Origin: Russula earlei
Lineage: Eukaryota > Basidiomycota > Agaricomycetes > Russulales > Russulaceae
Length of the DNA stretch: 19,949 nucleotides
Reading direction: 5' to 3'
NCBI GenBank assembly: GCA_025769875.1
Contig: JAGFNK010000851.1
Span: 1 to 19,949, forward strand
How positions within the stretch are numbered: position 1 is the stretch's first letter; each line of letters begins with the position of its first letter. Positions 1 to 8,253 of the stretch are shown here, in pieces. The translations under genes and the position numbers were made by a program. The notes beneath the pieces were generated by a model. That model was given only the letters and a program-made list of their open reading frames with translations, did not search any database and was not told the origin of the DNA.

Positions 1-495
1 AGAGAGGGAGGCACATGCACACTTCATTATATTCAGGGTCGCTGCCCCAATCAAGCGGTTCATCTGATGGAGTCAGAGCACACTCAGGGGTGACAGCACC
101 TTCTGGGATACCATCATATATGTCAAACAAGTCCAACGTATTTGTTTGCACAAAGTCGCCATCATCCTGGTCCATATGACCAGGGACAGGCGACAGTAAT
201 TGGACTGCACTTGACAAGGCAGTGGATTGAGTCGAAATCCACTGCTCGAGGGTCTTGACTGTCTGTATAGTGGGAATTACCCCAAGATCATCAGCAAGAT
301 CAAGTGCTTTGTTTAAGGCCTTATAAGGGCCGTGAGTGCATTTGTGAGGGTCAGTGACAGTACATTGTTGGATCCCTGAAGGACCCAGATGGGCAATAGT
401 GGTAATGGTCAGGAGTGGGAGTGTGGCAACATCCGCAATATGGGAGTTGTTGTGAAATGCAACCACAGATAGAGGGACCTCAGAGGAGGTGCTTA
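1..495 (-). pseudogene. Ty1/copia polyprotein, region downstream of gag (partial, runs off left edge)
   Basis: Read on the minus strand, one frame is open from about 495 to base 1 with no stop, and it continues beyond the window. The stretch from about 463 reads FHNNSHIADVATLP, then GPYKALNKALDLADDLG and VIPTIQTVKTLEQW, followed by an acidic tail. From memory of basidiomycete copia polyproteins, a His-rich SHIADVA segment followed by a GPYKA.../PTIQTVKTLEQ segment lies between the gag nucleic-acid-binding region and the protease. No protease Asp motif is reached here. The first residues (to about 475) are probably inserted sequence rather than copia. The frame is the continuation of the gag at 2330-3202, interrupted by the tRNA-like and Tc1 insertions. 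Assignment to copia is fairly sure; the exact boundary with the insertion is not. Confidence 0.6.
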
Positions 496-660
496 GTCAT
501 TGCCACCCTCTTGGGTCTGACTTGTGGGTTCAACACTATATGACCCAACCTGGGGACCTCAGAGGAGGGGGTTGACATGTGCTCACATGATTCCCTATAT
601 CCTGGTGCAATTAAGAAAATGGCCAGACTGGGGATTGAACCCAGGACCTCACCAGATATA
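477..660 (-). repeat. tRNA-derived 3' half and possible SINE body
   Basis: On the minus strand the sequence from 660 gives the T-arm half of a tRNA: CTGGG-TTCAATC-CCCAG stem-loop, acceptor strand TCTGGCC and discriminator A at 620, immediately followed by TTTT, the RNA polymerase III stop signal. The B box GGTTCAATCCC lies at 641-631. Downstream the octamer TGAGGTCC of the tRNA-like part recurs twice more in the body, ending near 556 and near 476, each time after CTCCTC. This is the kind of partial internal repetition seen in tRNA-derived SINEs. I found no convincing target-site duplication, so the 3' limit is a guess. The other half of the tRNA-like unit is at 2281-2315, across the Tc1 element. 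Confidence 0.5.
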
Positions 661-879
661 CAGTGACCCAAAAAACCGTTCAAATGTTTTGTACATTTTC
701 ATTGTATTAACCATATCTAGAGAAACCACTGCAGCTGATAACATGTTAGTGGGCTTGTTTTAAAGCTCTACATCATAGCTTTGGTAATGAAATACTATAT
801 ATACTATGAACATAATTATGTAAGAAGATATAAGGTATTTCTTCCGTGTATCCATTTGAACAGTTTTTTTGCCTTGGTA
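661..879 (+). repeat. left terminal inverted repeat of the Tc1 element
   Basis: The repeat matches the reverse complement of 2063-2280. The outer 130 bp differ only by scattered substitutions and one-base gaps; the inner part (about 790-879) is more diverged but clearly related, ending at GCCTTGGTA. The terminal motif CCCAAAAAACCGTTCAAATG at 667-686 recurs in inverted orientation at the inner end of the same repeat (852-873). These are likely transposase binding sites by analogy with other long-TIR Tc1 elements. Confidence 0.88.
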
Positions 880-880
880 T

Positions 881-1964
881 CTAAATAGGGTATATGCCAA
901 AATTAGTAGTTGTGTATCCTCCATTTGCTTTGAACACCTCTTCCACCCTCCTAGGCATACTTTCTATCAAATTCTGCACAACAGTTTGATCAATGGCCTC
1001 CCATTCCAGCTGTGTGCGCTCCCAAAGTTCATTGATTCCCTTAGGGGGTGTTGGATAAGCTGCAAGCTTCTTTTTGAGATGAGCCCAAAGATGCTCAATA
1101 GGATTGAGGTCTGGGGATTGAGCTGGCCAGGTCCATGACCTGAATTCTGTGGTCTTGGAACCAAGATGTGGCAAGCCTGCTCTTGTGGATAGAGGCATTG
1201 TCCTGTTGAAAGAGGGTATCTTTGCATTTCTTCTTGAAATACTTGATAGATGCAAGTAGTTCATCCTCCAAAATGCTGCAATAAAGTTCAGCATCCATCT
1301 TTCCATCAATCTTTGCTGCATGCCCAACTCCTTCCCAAGACATGCAGCCCCACAACATCAAGGAACCTCCTCCATGTTTGACTGTTGGCTGAACAAGGCG
1401 TTCAGAAAGGTGCTCTCCTCTTTTTTTCCAAGCCCATTTCTTGCCATCTGAGCCCATACGATTGATTTTGGTCTCATCTGACCAAATTACCCTCTTCCAG
1501 TCCTCCACAGTCCAGTATAGGTACTTTTCTGCAAAGTCCTTTCTGGCCCTATAGTGACTTGGTTTAAGGTAAGGCCTCTTCTTCTTTGTAACTGCCTTCA
1601 AGCCTGCCTTGTTAAGGTAGTTTCGAATGGTCTGATTGGAGATAGTGGACTCTTTGATGACCTCCAACCTTCTAGCAACCTGAGGAGCAGTATCTGCTTC
1701 TCCAGAGCTAAGAAGGTGTGTGGCAAAGCGGATGTCAAGGTTAGAGAGCTTGGAAGGACGACCTCCAGAGGACTTTGGAAGGTCAGGAAGGTATTTCTGG
1801 TGAATGTTGGTGATTGAACCAATGCTTCTGTGTGCTGCCTTGGCAATGTTACGAACTGAATGGTTGGCCTGGAGAAGGGAGATGATGTAGTTGACTTCAT
1901 GAGGAAGAAGAGACTTCATGATGTTGTTGGTGAAGAAGAAGCAGCTGTTTTGGCTTATTTGCAC
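881..1964 (-). pseudogene. Tc1-family DD34E transposase, frameshifted
   Basis: This is the cut-and-paste transposase of the element. The N-terminal half shows a paired-like helix-turn-helix (VNYIISLLQANHSVRNIAKA, then GGRPSKL), then the catalytic core: first Asp in VIWSDETKI, second Asp in LFQQDNASIH and the Glu in SPDLNPIEHLW. Thirty-four residues separate the second Asp and the Glu, the DD34E signature. One extra base at about 1130-1132 (an additional C in GGACC on the minus strand) puts the last 80 or so codons, including the catalytic Glu, in another frame; the two frames abut exactly. The ATG at 1964 gives a few residues more than usual. An in-frame Met at about 1919 (MKSLLPHEV) would give about 345 residues, the usual family length. 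Apart from the single insertion the gene has no stop, so it is either recently inactivated or affected by a sequence error. Confidence 0.9.
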
Positions 1965-2062
1965 ATGGTTTGAGTTTATTATAGGTCACATGACCTCCAT
2001 GTTCGATTTTAGCCCTCTGGGGAAAGAATATGAATCTTAATCTGAGAAATAATGAATTCACT

Positions 2063-2280
2063 TACCAAGGCCAAAAAACTGTTTCAAATGGGTACACCAG
2101 CAAACATACCTTATATATTCCTAAATAATTATGCTTATGCTGTATAAAGTATACCATTACAAAGCTATGATGTAGAGCTTGAAAACAAACCTAGTTACAT
2201 ATTATTAGCTGCAGTGGTTCTCTAGATATGGTCAATACAATGAAAATGTACAAACATTTGAACGGTTTTTTGGGTCACTG
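2063..2280 (-). repeat. right terminal inverted repeat of the Tc1 element
   Basis: Counterpart of 661-879. The outer copy of the 20-bp motif is at 2255-2274 and the inner, oppositely oriented copy is at 2069-2091, where one extra T is present. This inner end lies upstream of the transposase start, so the transposase promoter probably lies in or next to this repeat. Confidence 0.88.
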
Positions 2281-2315
2281 TATACCAGGTGCTCTAACCA
2301 CTGAGCTACCTAGCC
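2281..2315 (-). repeat. tRNA-derived 5' half with A box, split by the Tc1 insertion
   Basis: Read on the minus strand from 2315: acceptor strand GGCTAGG, TA, D-arm GCTC-AGTGGTTA-GAGC, then ACCTGGTATA up to the transposon end. The A box TAGCTCAGTGG (2308-2298) is a perfect consensus. GGCTAGG pairs with TCTGGCC of the other half at 620-660 with two G-T pairs. Removing the Tc1 element and one TA leaves a 74-nt unit with all four tRNA arms recognisable, but with an AT-only loop and imperfect pairing where the anticodon should be. A former tRNA gene or a SINE head are both possible; a working tRNA is not. Confidence 0.65.
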
Positions 2316-2329
2316 TTGGGTACAGTGAA

Positions 2330-3202
2330 GTGGATTAATCTATATGACAGATTGTATATCCAACAGGAGTGTCCAGGACCATGGCTGTGATCAGCTTTTT
2401 CCTTGCCTTTCCCTTTTCCTTTGCTGCCGCACTTACTGCACTGGTGCTTGTCCTTATCTTCATTGTACTTGGGCTTAGAGCCCTGCTGCTGATTGGAGAA
2501 GGAAGGGTCACCATGCTTGTGCTTGACAGCGGAAAACTTCTGCACACTGTTCTTTTTGTTTGTACCTCGATTGATCTCAGTTTGATATTGAGAGACAATA
2601 GCCTCTCACATGTCCTTAGTGTTAAGGTTGGCAAGTTCATAGTTCTGAGTGATAATGTGGACAAGCATTTCCCATTTCTAGGGAATGGCAGCAAGCATGA
2701 TGAGCACCTGGAGGGTGTCAGGAATCATGAGGGAGGATGTGGTAAGACACTGGAATGCAGCGTGTATCCAATCCATTTGAGGGCCAGGATGTTGGCTCAG
2801 GTTTATGCGAATGGAAATGGCTTCTTTGAAGTCCTTATAGATACTGGTGGTTGTTGCTGTGCCATAAAGGGTTTCAAGGTGATTCCAGATCATTTCAGCA
2901 TTGTCCAGGGTCATGAGATCCTGCTGGATAGCGATGCTCGATCTAAGGACCATATGACCAACTGCCATGTCATTTCCTTTGTTCCATTCTTTCAGAACTG
3001 CTTGGGCGGCAGTCTGGGCAGCAATCTCTTTGGGAAGAGGCGCCTGAGGAAGTCCAGGGAGGACTGGCAAGTCAAAAGTTCCATTGCAATAACCCCATAG
3101 TCCAACAGACATGAGGTAGGCTTTCATAGCCTTTGACCAGATACCATAGTTTGCACCATCAAGGATGGGGACAACAGGGGCAGAGGGTTGAGAAGACAAC
3201 AT
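2330..3202 (-). pseudogene. Ty1/copia gag, two in-frame stop codons
   Basis: The Gag part of a copia polyprotein, the structural particle protein that packages the retrotransposon RNA. From ATG 3202 the product begins with the family motif LDGANYGIWSKAMKAYLMS (residues about 13-31), then a UBN2-type helical region with IWNHLETLYGTA. The frame is interrupted by TAG at 2680-2678 (after LAAIP) and TGA at 2608-2606, and otherwise stays in the same frame through KFSAVKHKHGDPSF to a Lys/Gly/His-rich tail with CSKCGSKGKGKGKEK. Only the first CxxC of a zinc knuckle is present. Both stops are one C-to-T change away from sense codons (CAG or CGA). The frame degenerates at about 2330 near the tRNA-like insertion and resumes at about 470. 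It lies just inside the candidate LTR at 3209-3398. Confidence 0.85.
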
Positions 3203-3208
3203 AGTAGC

Positions 3209-3398
3209 TGTTAGAAGAGGGCTTAGAGGTTGTCAGCAAGAGTATTGTATTTAAATAGGCCAACATAGTCTCCCCAGAGGGTAGACTAGCTTGCTGCAGC
3301 ATGCAGGCTACAGGGATGCTTCACCATCATTGCAGCTGATGGAGGCGCATGGCTTGCAGGGCCCATAACCTGTTGCACAGCATAGAGCACAGCTAACA
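3209..3398 (-). repeat. candidate 5' LTR of the copia element (190 bp)
   Basis: The segment starts TGTTAG and ends CTAACA, a perfect 6-bp terminal inverted repeat with the TG...CA ends of retrotransposon LTRs, and lies directly upstream of gag on the minus strand. It includes a TATA-like box near 3247-3256 at a fitting place for the retroelement promoter. Only 6 bases separate the LTR end from the gag ATG, so a primer-binding site would have to overlap the gag start; I do not see a recognisable one. The 3' LTR would lie left of the window, so identity between LTRs cannot be checked here. Confidence 0.5.
3247..3256 (-). promoter_or_regulatory. TATA-like box in the LTR
   Basis: TATTTAAATA (read the same on both strands apart from its ends) lies about 45 bp upstream of the gag ATG on the minus strand, inside the candidate LTR. 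It is the only such element in the 190 bp and would serve as the core promoter of the copia RNA. This is an inference from position. Confidence 0.35.
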
Positions 3399-5114
3399 GG
3401 CCAAGCAACCCACCTTAGAGGTTATGCTAATGCTCAAGTGATATTGGGGTGTAGAGTGATATGTATACTTGTCTACATGTATGGTATTTATACCTCTATG
3501 ACCCAGGGCTGTTCCTAAGTCCAAAAGAGGTGACTACAGGTGTCCACTATATCACACACACAGTGACGGGTGATGTGGAAACATTCTAGATGCAGCATAA
3601 GGCTGCATCTGGTGATAGATAGCATAGTATTCATAACCCTATTGCCATAAGCACATATGCTAAAGTTCTGTCTAACACATAACATATCTAAGCAGATCTT
3701 GGACCTTGTATGAAGGTCTTCACCTTCTTTGATCCATTTGGGTTCTGGTTCAACAGGAATTCCTGGCAAGCCACACAAAGATCAAATATGAGACATTCCG
3801 ATCCCCTTGGATCCAAAAACAAAAAGGTTGATAGGCGACAGCCGCGAAGACAGATCTCGAAGTAGTTTCTTTGTGCAGGAAGCAAATGTAACAACAAGCC
3901 GGAAGTGGACGTTTGGTTGGTTTTTGAACGCCTTCTGAAATCGGTTTGTTCTGGAAAGTCTTCTGAGGCGTCGGGTTTTCCAGATGCAGGGGATGACGAG
4001 AAAAAGACAGAGAAGCTGCGCGGTAAGAAAAAAGACGAGGGTTCCGCTCTCGGCTTCCACCACTGCGTCGAATTCATATATCCGCGCATCATGAATTGAT
4101 GGATCCGAGGTGGGCCCAGGCCCCACCCGCATGCGCAATAGAGCAACACTTCATTCCCAGTAAAAATGAGTGATGGGAAACGGTCCACGGTTGCGAGCGG
4201 CGCATTCTATTACGGACTGCAACGATCTGTACCCCGGGACCAAGCCAGATGAAAGCACTGCCACGCTTGTGGCCTATGATCCGGGCATCCAGGATTATTT
4301 GTGGGCCAAAAAATCACCGCGAAGCGGCGAGTAAAAAAAAATTTCGAGTGAGAAGGAGGTGATGGAGAACGCGAGGGTGGAGGCGTTGTTAATCGGACAT
4401 CACGATACCTTGTGGGCTGCACGAGGGTGCAGATCTCTCTACGCAGTTGCAGTTACTGCGAAGAGAAGCAGCAAGATAGACGGACACGTAATGGGATATG
4501 TCGCAAGTGCGTTGCGAGTGTCGAGCTGTGTCCCAAGTGGGGAAGGAACGCGAAATTTTTGGACTGACAGGTGGAACAGAGAAGAAGAGTGAAAACAGCC
4601 CTTCGACAACTGTTTGGGAAGGAAGCCTGCAGACACCGGCTGGTGCCGGCCATGACGGAGCGCTTGCGAAAATATAATACAATAACAATATTCCGTTTAT
4701 GGCTTGGCACTTCCGGAAAAAAGGCCCATCGTGAACATCCACCCGCTTTGACAGGAATCAGGACGCCATTTACATGCCGTTCCTCAATAAGACTTCTTCT
4801 ATTCCACACTTTCTTTGTACCTCTGAAAGACTACAAGTACGTCAAAACAAACACCCAACCGGTGGAAATGCAGCCGCTCCGGTGCCACATAATCTAGCAA
4901 GTAACAGGTAACCAAGGAAGGAAAAAAAGTATGGGGGACAAATAGTTAATAGCCGGCGCAGCGGTCGCCTGACCAGAGGCAGAAGGATCCATAATCTAGA
5001 CCATCCAATGCAAGGACCGGACTTGTGAGTATCTAGAGTCGTCGCGGAATTATGGTGTCTTGCCGCATTCCACACATCTCCTACCAGAGGAGGACCAGAG
5101 AAAGCGCAACAGAA
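3399..5114. other. region without a supported gene
   Basis: From 3399 to about 3790 the sequence stays AT-rich like the transposon nest and is probably old repeat debris. From about 3800 the base composition becomes that of the host genes. Short open frames occur on both strands (for example minus 3688-4188 and plus 4571-4897), but none shows a recognisable domain, a consistent intron pattern or a family motif. The part nearest 5115 should contain the 3' untranslated region of the minus-strand barrel gene. Confidence 0.5.
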
Positions 5115-5687
5115 CTACGATATGGTCCACGAGATCGGGATCACACCCACGCTGAGGGGCGCGAGGGCCTTGAACGTAGCGGGAGACATGTCTGGCGGGT
5201 AATTTAGTAAGTCCAAGGCAGCCAATCTACTCTATTAGTGTTATGAAACTGACCAAGGTCGTTCGGGCCACAACTTTGGCAGCTGTCAACAATCTGCGCA
5301 CTAACCGTTTGGCCATTGTGAGTGATCTGAACATTCTACAAATGGACATCACCAAACGTGTGAACCTGCAGGCAAGGAACTACCACACCTTATAGCAATT
5401 GGACCCATTGGTTTGATCGTAGAAACTCTTAGCTATGGCGACGACAAACTGGTTTTGGTTATTTGTTTCCGCCACAGTTGCCAAGGCCAGGATAATACCA
5501 GGTCCCCTGCGAGCAAAAACGTTAGCATCATGACCAGGATTTAGCTAGCAACACGTACCCGGCCACTGTGTGTGGTCCTCTTGTGCTTCTCCGGTGATAC
5601 TATGCCTTGGGGTACCGGTACAGGGATAGCAAGGGCCGACAAGACGAGGGAAAGGAATGCAAACAGGATCCAGGTGAGTCTGTACAT
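5115..5687 (-). CDS. secreted RlpA-like double-psi beta-barrel protein, frame broken by one extra base
   Basis: Four exons on the minus strand: 5687-5559, 5506-5389, 5335-5254 and 5191-5115, with introns of 52, 53 and 62 nt and GT-AG ends. The product is 134 residues if the exon 2 break is discounted. Residues 1-20 are a signal peptide (RLTWILFAFLSLVLSALA core), then a short Pro/Lys stretch and the barrel from HSGRGTWYYPGLGNCG (about 40). The family landmarks follow: FVVAIAKSFYD, SNC, IVDSCQSCGPNDLDMSP with the conserved Asp of the putative active groove, and the closing PLSVGVIPISW. Proteins of this kind (barwin/expansin-like fold, often labelled riboflavin-aldehyde-forming enzyme in mushrooms) are secreted and linked to wall remodelling or development; the activity of this one is unknown. 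Exon 2 is 118 nt, one more than a whole number of codons: an extra G or A in GCGGAAAC at about 5466-5471 leads to TAA three codons on. All other splice phases fit. Confidence 0.85.
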
Positions 5688-5829
5688 CGTGAAGCGGAGG
5701 TTCTTAAAAGAAATAAGAAAAAATGTCCCAAGGAAAGGTAGGCTCTGTGGCAGGATTGAATAGAGGTATGCGGGAGGGTGGGAAGGGACGCGGCCGTTCG
5801 ACGAAGGGACGGGGACAGATCAAGGGTCG

Positions 5830-5837
5830 CTTTTATA
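5830..5837 (-). promoter_or_regulatory. TATA box of the RlpA-like gene
   Basis: TATAAAAG on the minus strand, about 145 bp upstream of the ATG at 5687, which would leave a leader of roughly 110-120 nt. It overlaps the short palindrome TATACGTATA just upstream. Highly expressed small secreted proteins of fungi commonly have such a box; use here is inferred from sequence and spacing. Confidence 0.45.
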
Positions 5838-7116
5838 CGTATACAAGGGGGTCCTTACATATTGTGAACCCCAAGCGTGTGCGGTCGACGGGCACGTCAT
5901 TGAACAGGTACAGGAGAATTGCCCCAGCGGGACCAAGCACCTGTGCAATCAATTTGGACTAGGCACGGCGGAAACGGGGTCATTCACGCGCGATGCCGTA
6001 CGCGCGGATGAAAAAAATAAAAAATGAAAGGGGGAAAAAAGGGCGTGTGTGTAAAATTATTTAAGATGGGGTTTTAAGGCCGCGGACTAAGGAGACCCGT
6101 AGTCACGGTCTCTGGGACGAGTCTTTGGGAATGGTAAGGTACGGTCACGTATCCAGGAAAACAAGATGGCAAGGATGCCGTGAACACACGCGGATAAAAT
6201 TTGACGCCCGCCGTGAGCTGAAAAGAAAAAAAAAAACCGGGGTTAGAACTGAGATTACGGGAATCGCCAAGAAGTCTCTGCGCAGTGATTGAAGTGGGGC
6301 AATGCAGGTATTAAGAACGAGCCTTTCATCAATCAATCTCGCGAAAAAACTCACCGGGTGCATCATTCACCCCCACTCGTTCATTATATGTGTGGGTGTG
6401 CAGGAAAAGCCGTCGCTGCCTCAAGGACGTGGGTAGGCAACCCGCGTCACACGCGCAGTTTTATAGTAACCGCACGAATCCCGCGTCTCGCCGTGAATAT
6501 CACAACGCCACCAGGCTCCTTGGCCGGGGGAGTCGCACACTCTGTACAAGGTTACAGTTTCAAAGCAGCAGCCGAGCCTTGCCGAATAGCTGGGGTGTGA
6601 AGCTGATTATTCCAGATGCAGAGGAAGGCACAATCTTATCTCCCGGCACTTTCCGGTCTGTCTGCGGCGCCGCAGCCAGCATCACTTGTCCTGTCACTGT
6701 CACGATAGCCTCCTACCTTTGTTTGGAAACACCATTGGCCAGCAGGACGTAGCTTAAAGGTAAAAAAAATGACCGATGAGATTTTACATATGGCCCTTCG
6801 AGTCCCATTTGCGAACTTGGCATCTATCTGGGCAAGTGCTATAGTGCCACTTGGGTAATCTTGGGCAAACCGAGATGCTTTCACAATTTCCGCGATTCTT
6901 GCAGTCCTCATATCTTCTGTTCCCTAAATGTCATATCATTCACCGAGACCAGCTCCACTCAGTTCAGTTTGACTTTCTTGGCTTGGAATACGATGTACGG
7001 TGCCGGAAGGGGGGAATACCACCGAGGAACCCCACAGACCGGCCAAAAGCAATAAGTAGTTTGCGTCTGGGGCCGCCGTAGATGTAGAACTCTGGCAGGT
7101 GCGCAAACAACATGAC

Positions 7117-7161
7117 GTTTGGACAAATGATGAACATGACATGTTCATCATTTGCCCAAAC
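7117..7161. repeat. 45-bp near-perfect palindrome
   Basis: Arms 7117-7138 and 7140-7161 are reverse complements over 22 bp with a single mismatch (7123 A against 7155 C), around one central A at 7139. The core is CAAATGATGAACATG and its complement. DNA could extrude a cruciform and RNA from either strand would fold into a tight hairpin. Both possible readings are AT-rich compared with the flanks. Confidence 0.9.
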
Positions 7162-7891
7162 TTTCCCAGTCGAAGCGAAGCACAGTCCATCGCGCGTTTC
7201 GACGTGTTGTGGCGTTGCCTCCTCATAATCCTCGGCGTCTTTGTTCCGCATTTTTGATCCAACCGTTGTTGAGAATTGGGGACCTCGATGTCACGCCCAC
7301 TGGACTGAGCCGAGCTGTATCCGTCACCCTTCACTAGGTCCTCCCGTGGTCCATTCCAGGCTGGCGTGGTTGATATCCGCTCCGTTTCCTCATGTCGCTG
7401 TGTCCCCCCGACGAATGCAATTGTGATGGTAAACACAGGCCTCCCTTGGACGAGAGTGTCACTGTATGGGTGCCAACTAGTTGATCGATATATTAATGTT
7501 ATTGTACGCGCCGATGACGCCACTCTGTGTGAGTGAAGATCTGCGAAATTCGAATTTCTTGCGACGGCGTGTACTGCGGACGTCGCGATCAGACGCACTT
7601 TAATCGATGCCTTCCGCTGCTCCACGGCAGGGCAACGTCTATCGTCTATTGGCACCATGTATGTTACTTGTAGATTCCCACTTGATACTATTTCATGTGG
7701 GGTTTATAGCGAGCTAGTAACCCATGCACTGTTAAGTGAAGGGTTTCTGGTGTCATGAAGCTCGTTCCTTTCCGGATAGCGCCTCGATATGAATTTGGGA
7801 ACATGCTGAGTTTGGGGGACTAGTTCTGCACTGTCACAATACTGGTGCGAACCAAGGCCCCTCTCTGCTATCAAATGAAAAAATAGTACTT

Positions 7892-7937
7892 AACCCGCTG
7901 TATCACCGTGTTGTTGTTAGCAACAGCCCCGCGGGTT
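7892..7937. repeat. hairpin-forming inverted repeat
   Basis: Outer stem AACCCGC (7892-7898) with GCGGGTT (7931-7937), and an inner hairpin TGTTG-TTAG-CAACA (7912-7925). The two stems are separated by unpaired bases, so this could be chance. It lies about 320 bp upstream of the Bzz1 start. Confidence 0.4.
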
Positions 7938-8253
7938 AGGGAGCTTTCACGTGAATCGAGCTTCCAAAATGTCTCGTATCTTATCTAATCGATATATCGC
8001 GATGGTGACGTAAGCCAACTAAGGGGGTTGTCTAGTCGGGCACTTTCATACGCTCCGCTCCGCTTTCCTGCTTGTGCGAGTGGTACGTTTACCTACTGTG
8101 CAGATGACCTTGCAATCACCACAAACTGCGCGATATACTGCTGACACTGTCACATGTCGCCTAGACGAACGGCTCTGTTGAATCCGTTTCCTCGTTTGGA
8201 GGCGTACCATCAGCCGACGATAAGAAGGGCACCCTTCTTTACAGCGAGCGGTC

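Larger units (their letters stand above)
661..2280 (-). mobile_element. Tc1/mariner-superfamily DNA transposon, 1620 bp
   Basis: The element begins CAGTGACCC at 661 and ends GGGTCACTG at 2280, with a TA dinucleotide on each side (659-660 and 2281-2282), the standard Tc1/mariner target duplication. Long terminal inverted repeats of about 219 bp flank a single transposase gene read on the minus strand. Size, ends, TA target and the DD34E enzyme all agree with the Tc1 family. The two inverted repeats differ at several positions in their outer 130 bp and more further in, so the copy is not brand new. It sits in the anticodon-loop region of a tRNA-like sequence, which itself interrupts a copia gag frame. 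One extra base in the transposase gene makes this copy non-autonomous as written. Confidence 0.92.
5838..8253. other. upstream region between two divergent genes, no supported gene
   Basis: This stretch separates the minus-strand barrel gene from the plus-strand Bzz1 gene and should hold both promoters. The longest open frame (minus 7658-6936, 240 codons) overlaps a second minus frame (7251-6964), and neither shows a known domain. The minus frame 7251-6964 contains protein-like text (VMFIICPNVMLFAHLPEFYI), so a diverged small gene cannot be excluded. Structural features are a 45-bp palindrome (7117-7161) and a hairpin (7892-7937), listed separately. Confidence 0.45.

Noticed and set aside
620..2315. 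A working tRNA gene with a long intron
   Set aside because: The insert has complete transposon ends, TA duplications and a transposase gene, and the anticodon loop is degenerate.
3688..4188. 166-codon minus frame near the edge of the repeat nest
   Set aside because: Spans the junction between AT-rich and host-like DNA, shows no domain and is overlapped by a second frame of similar length.
6936..7658. 240-codon minus-strand open frame
   Set aside because: No family motif, biased toward Ser and Thr as in chance frames, and it overlaps another minus frame of equal or better appearance.
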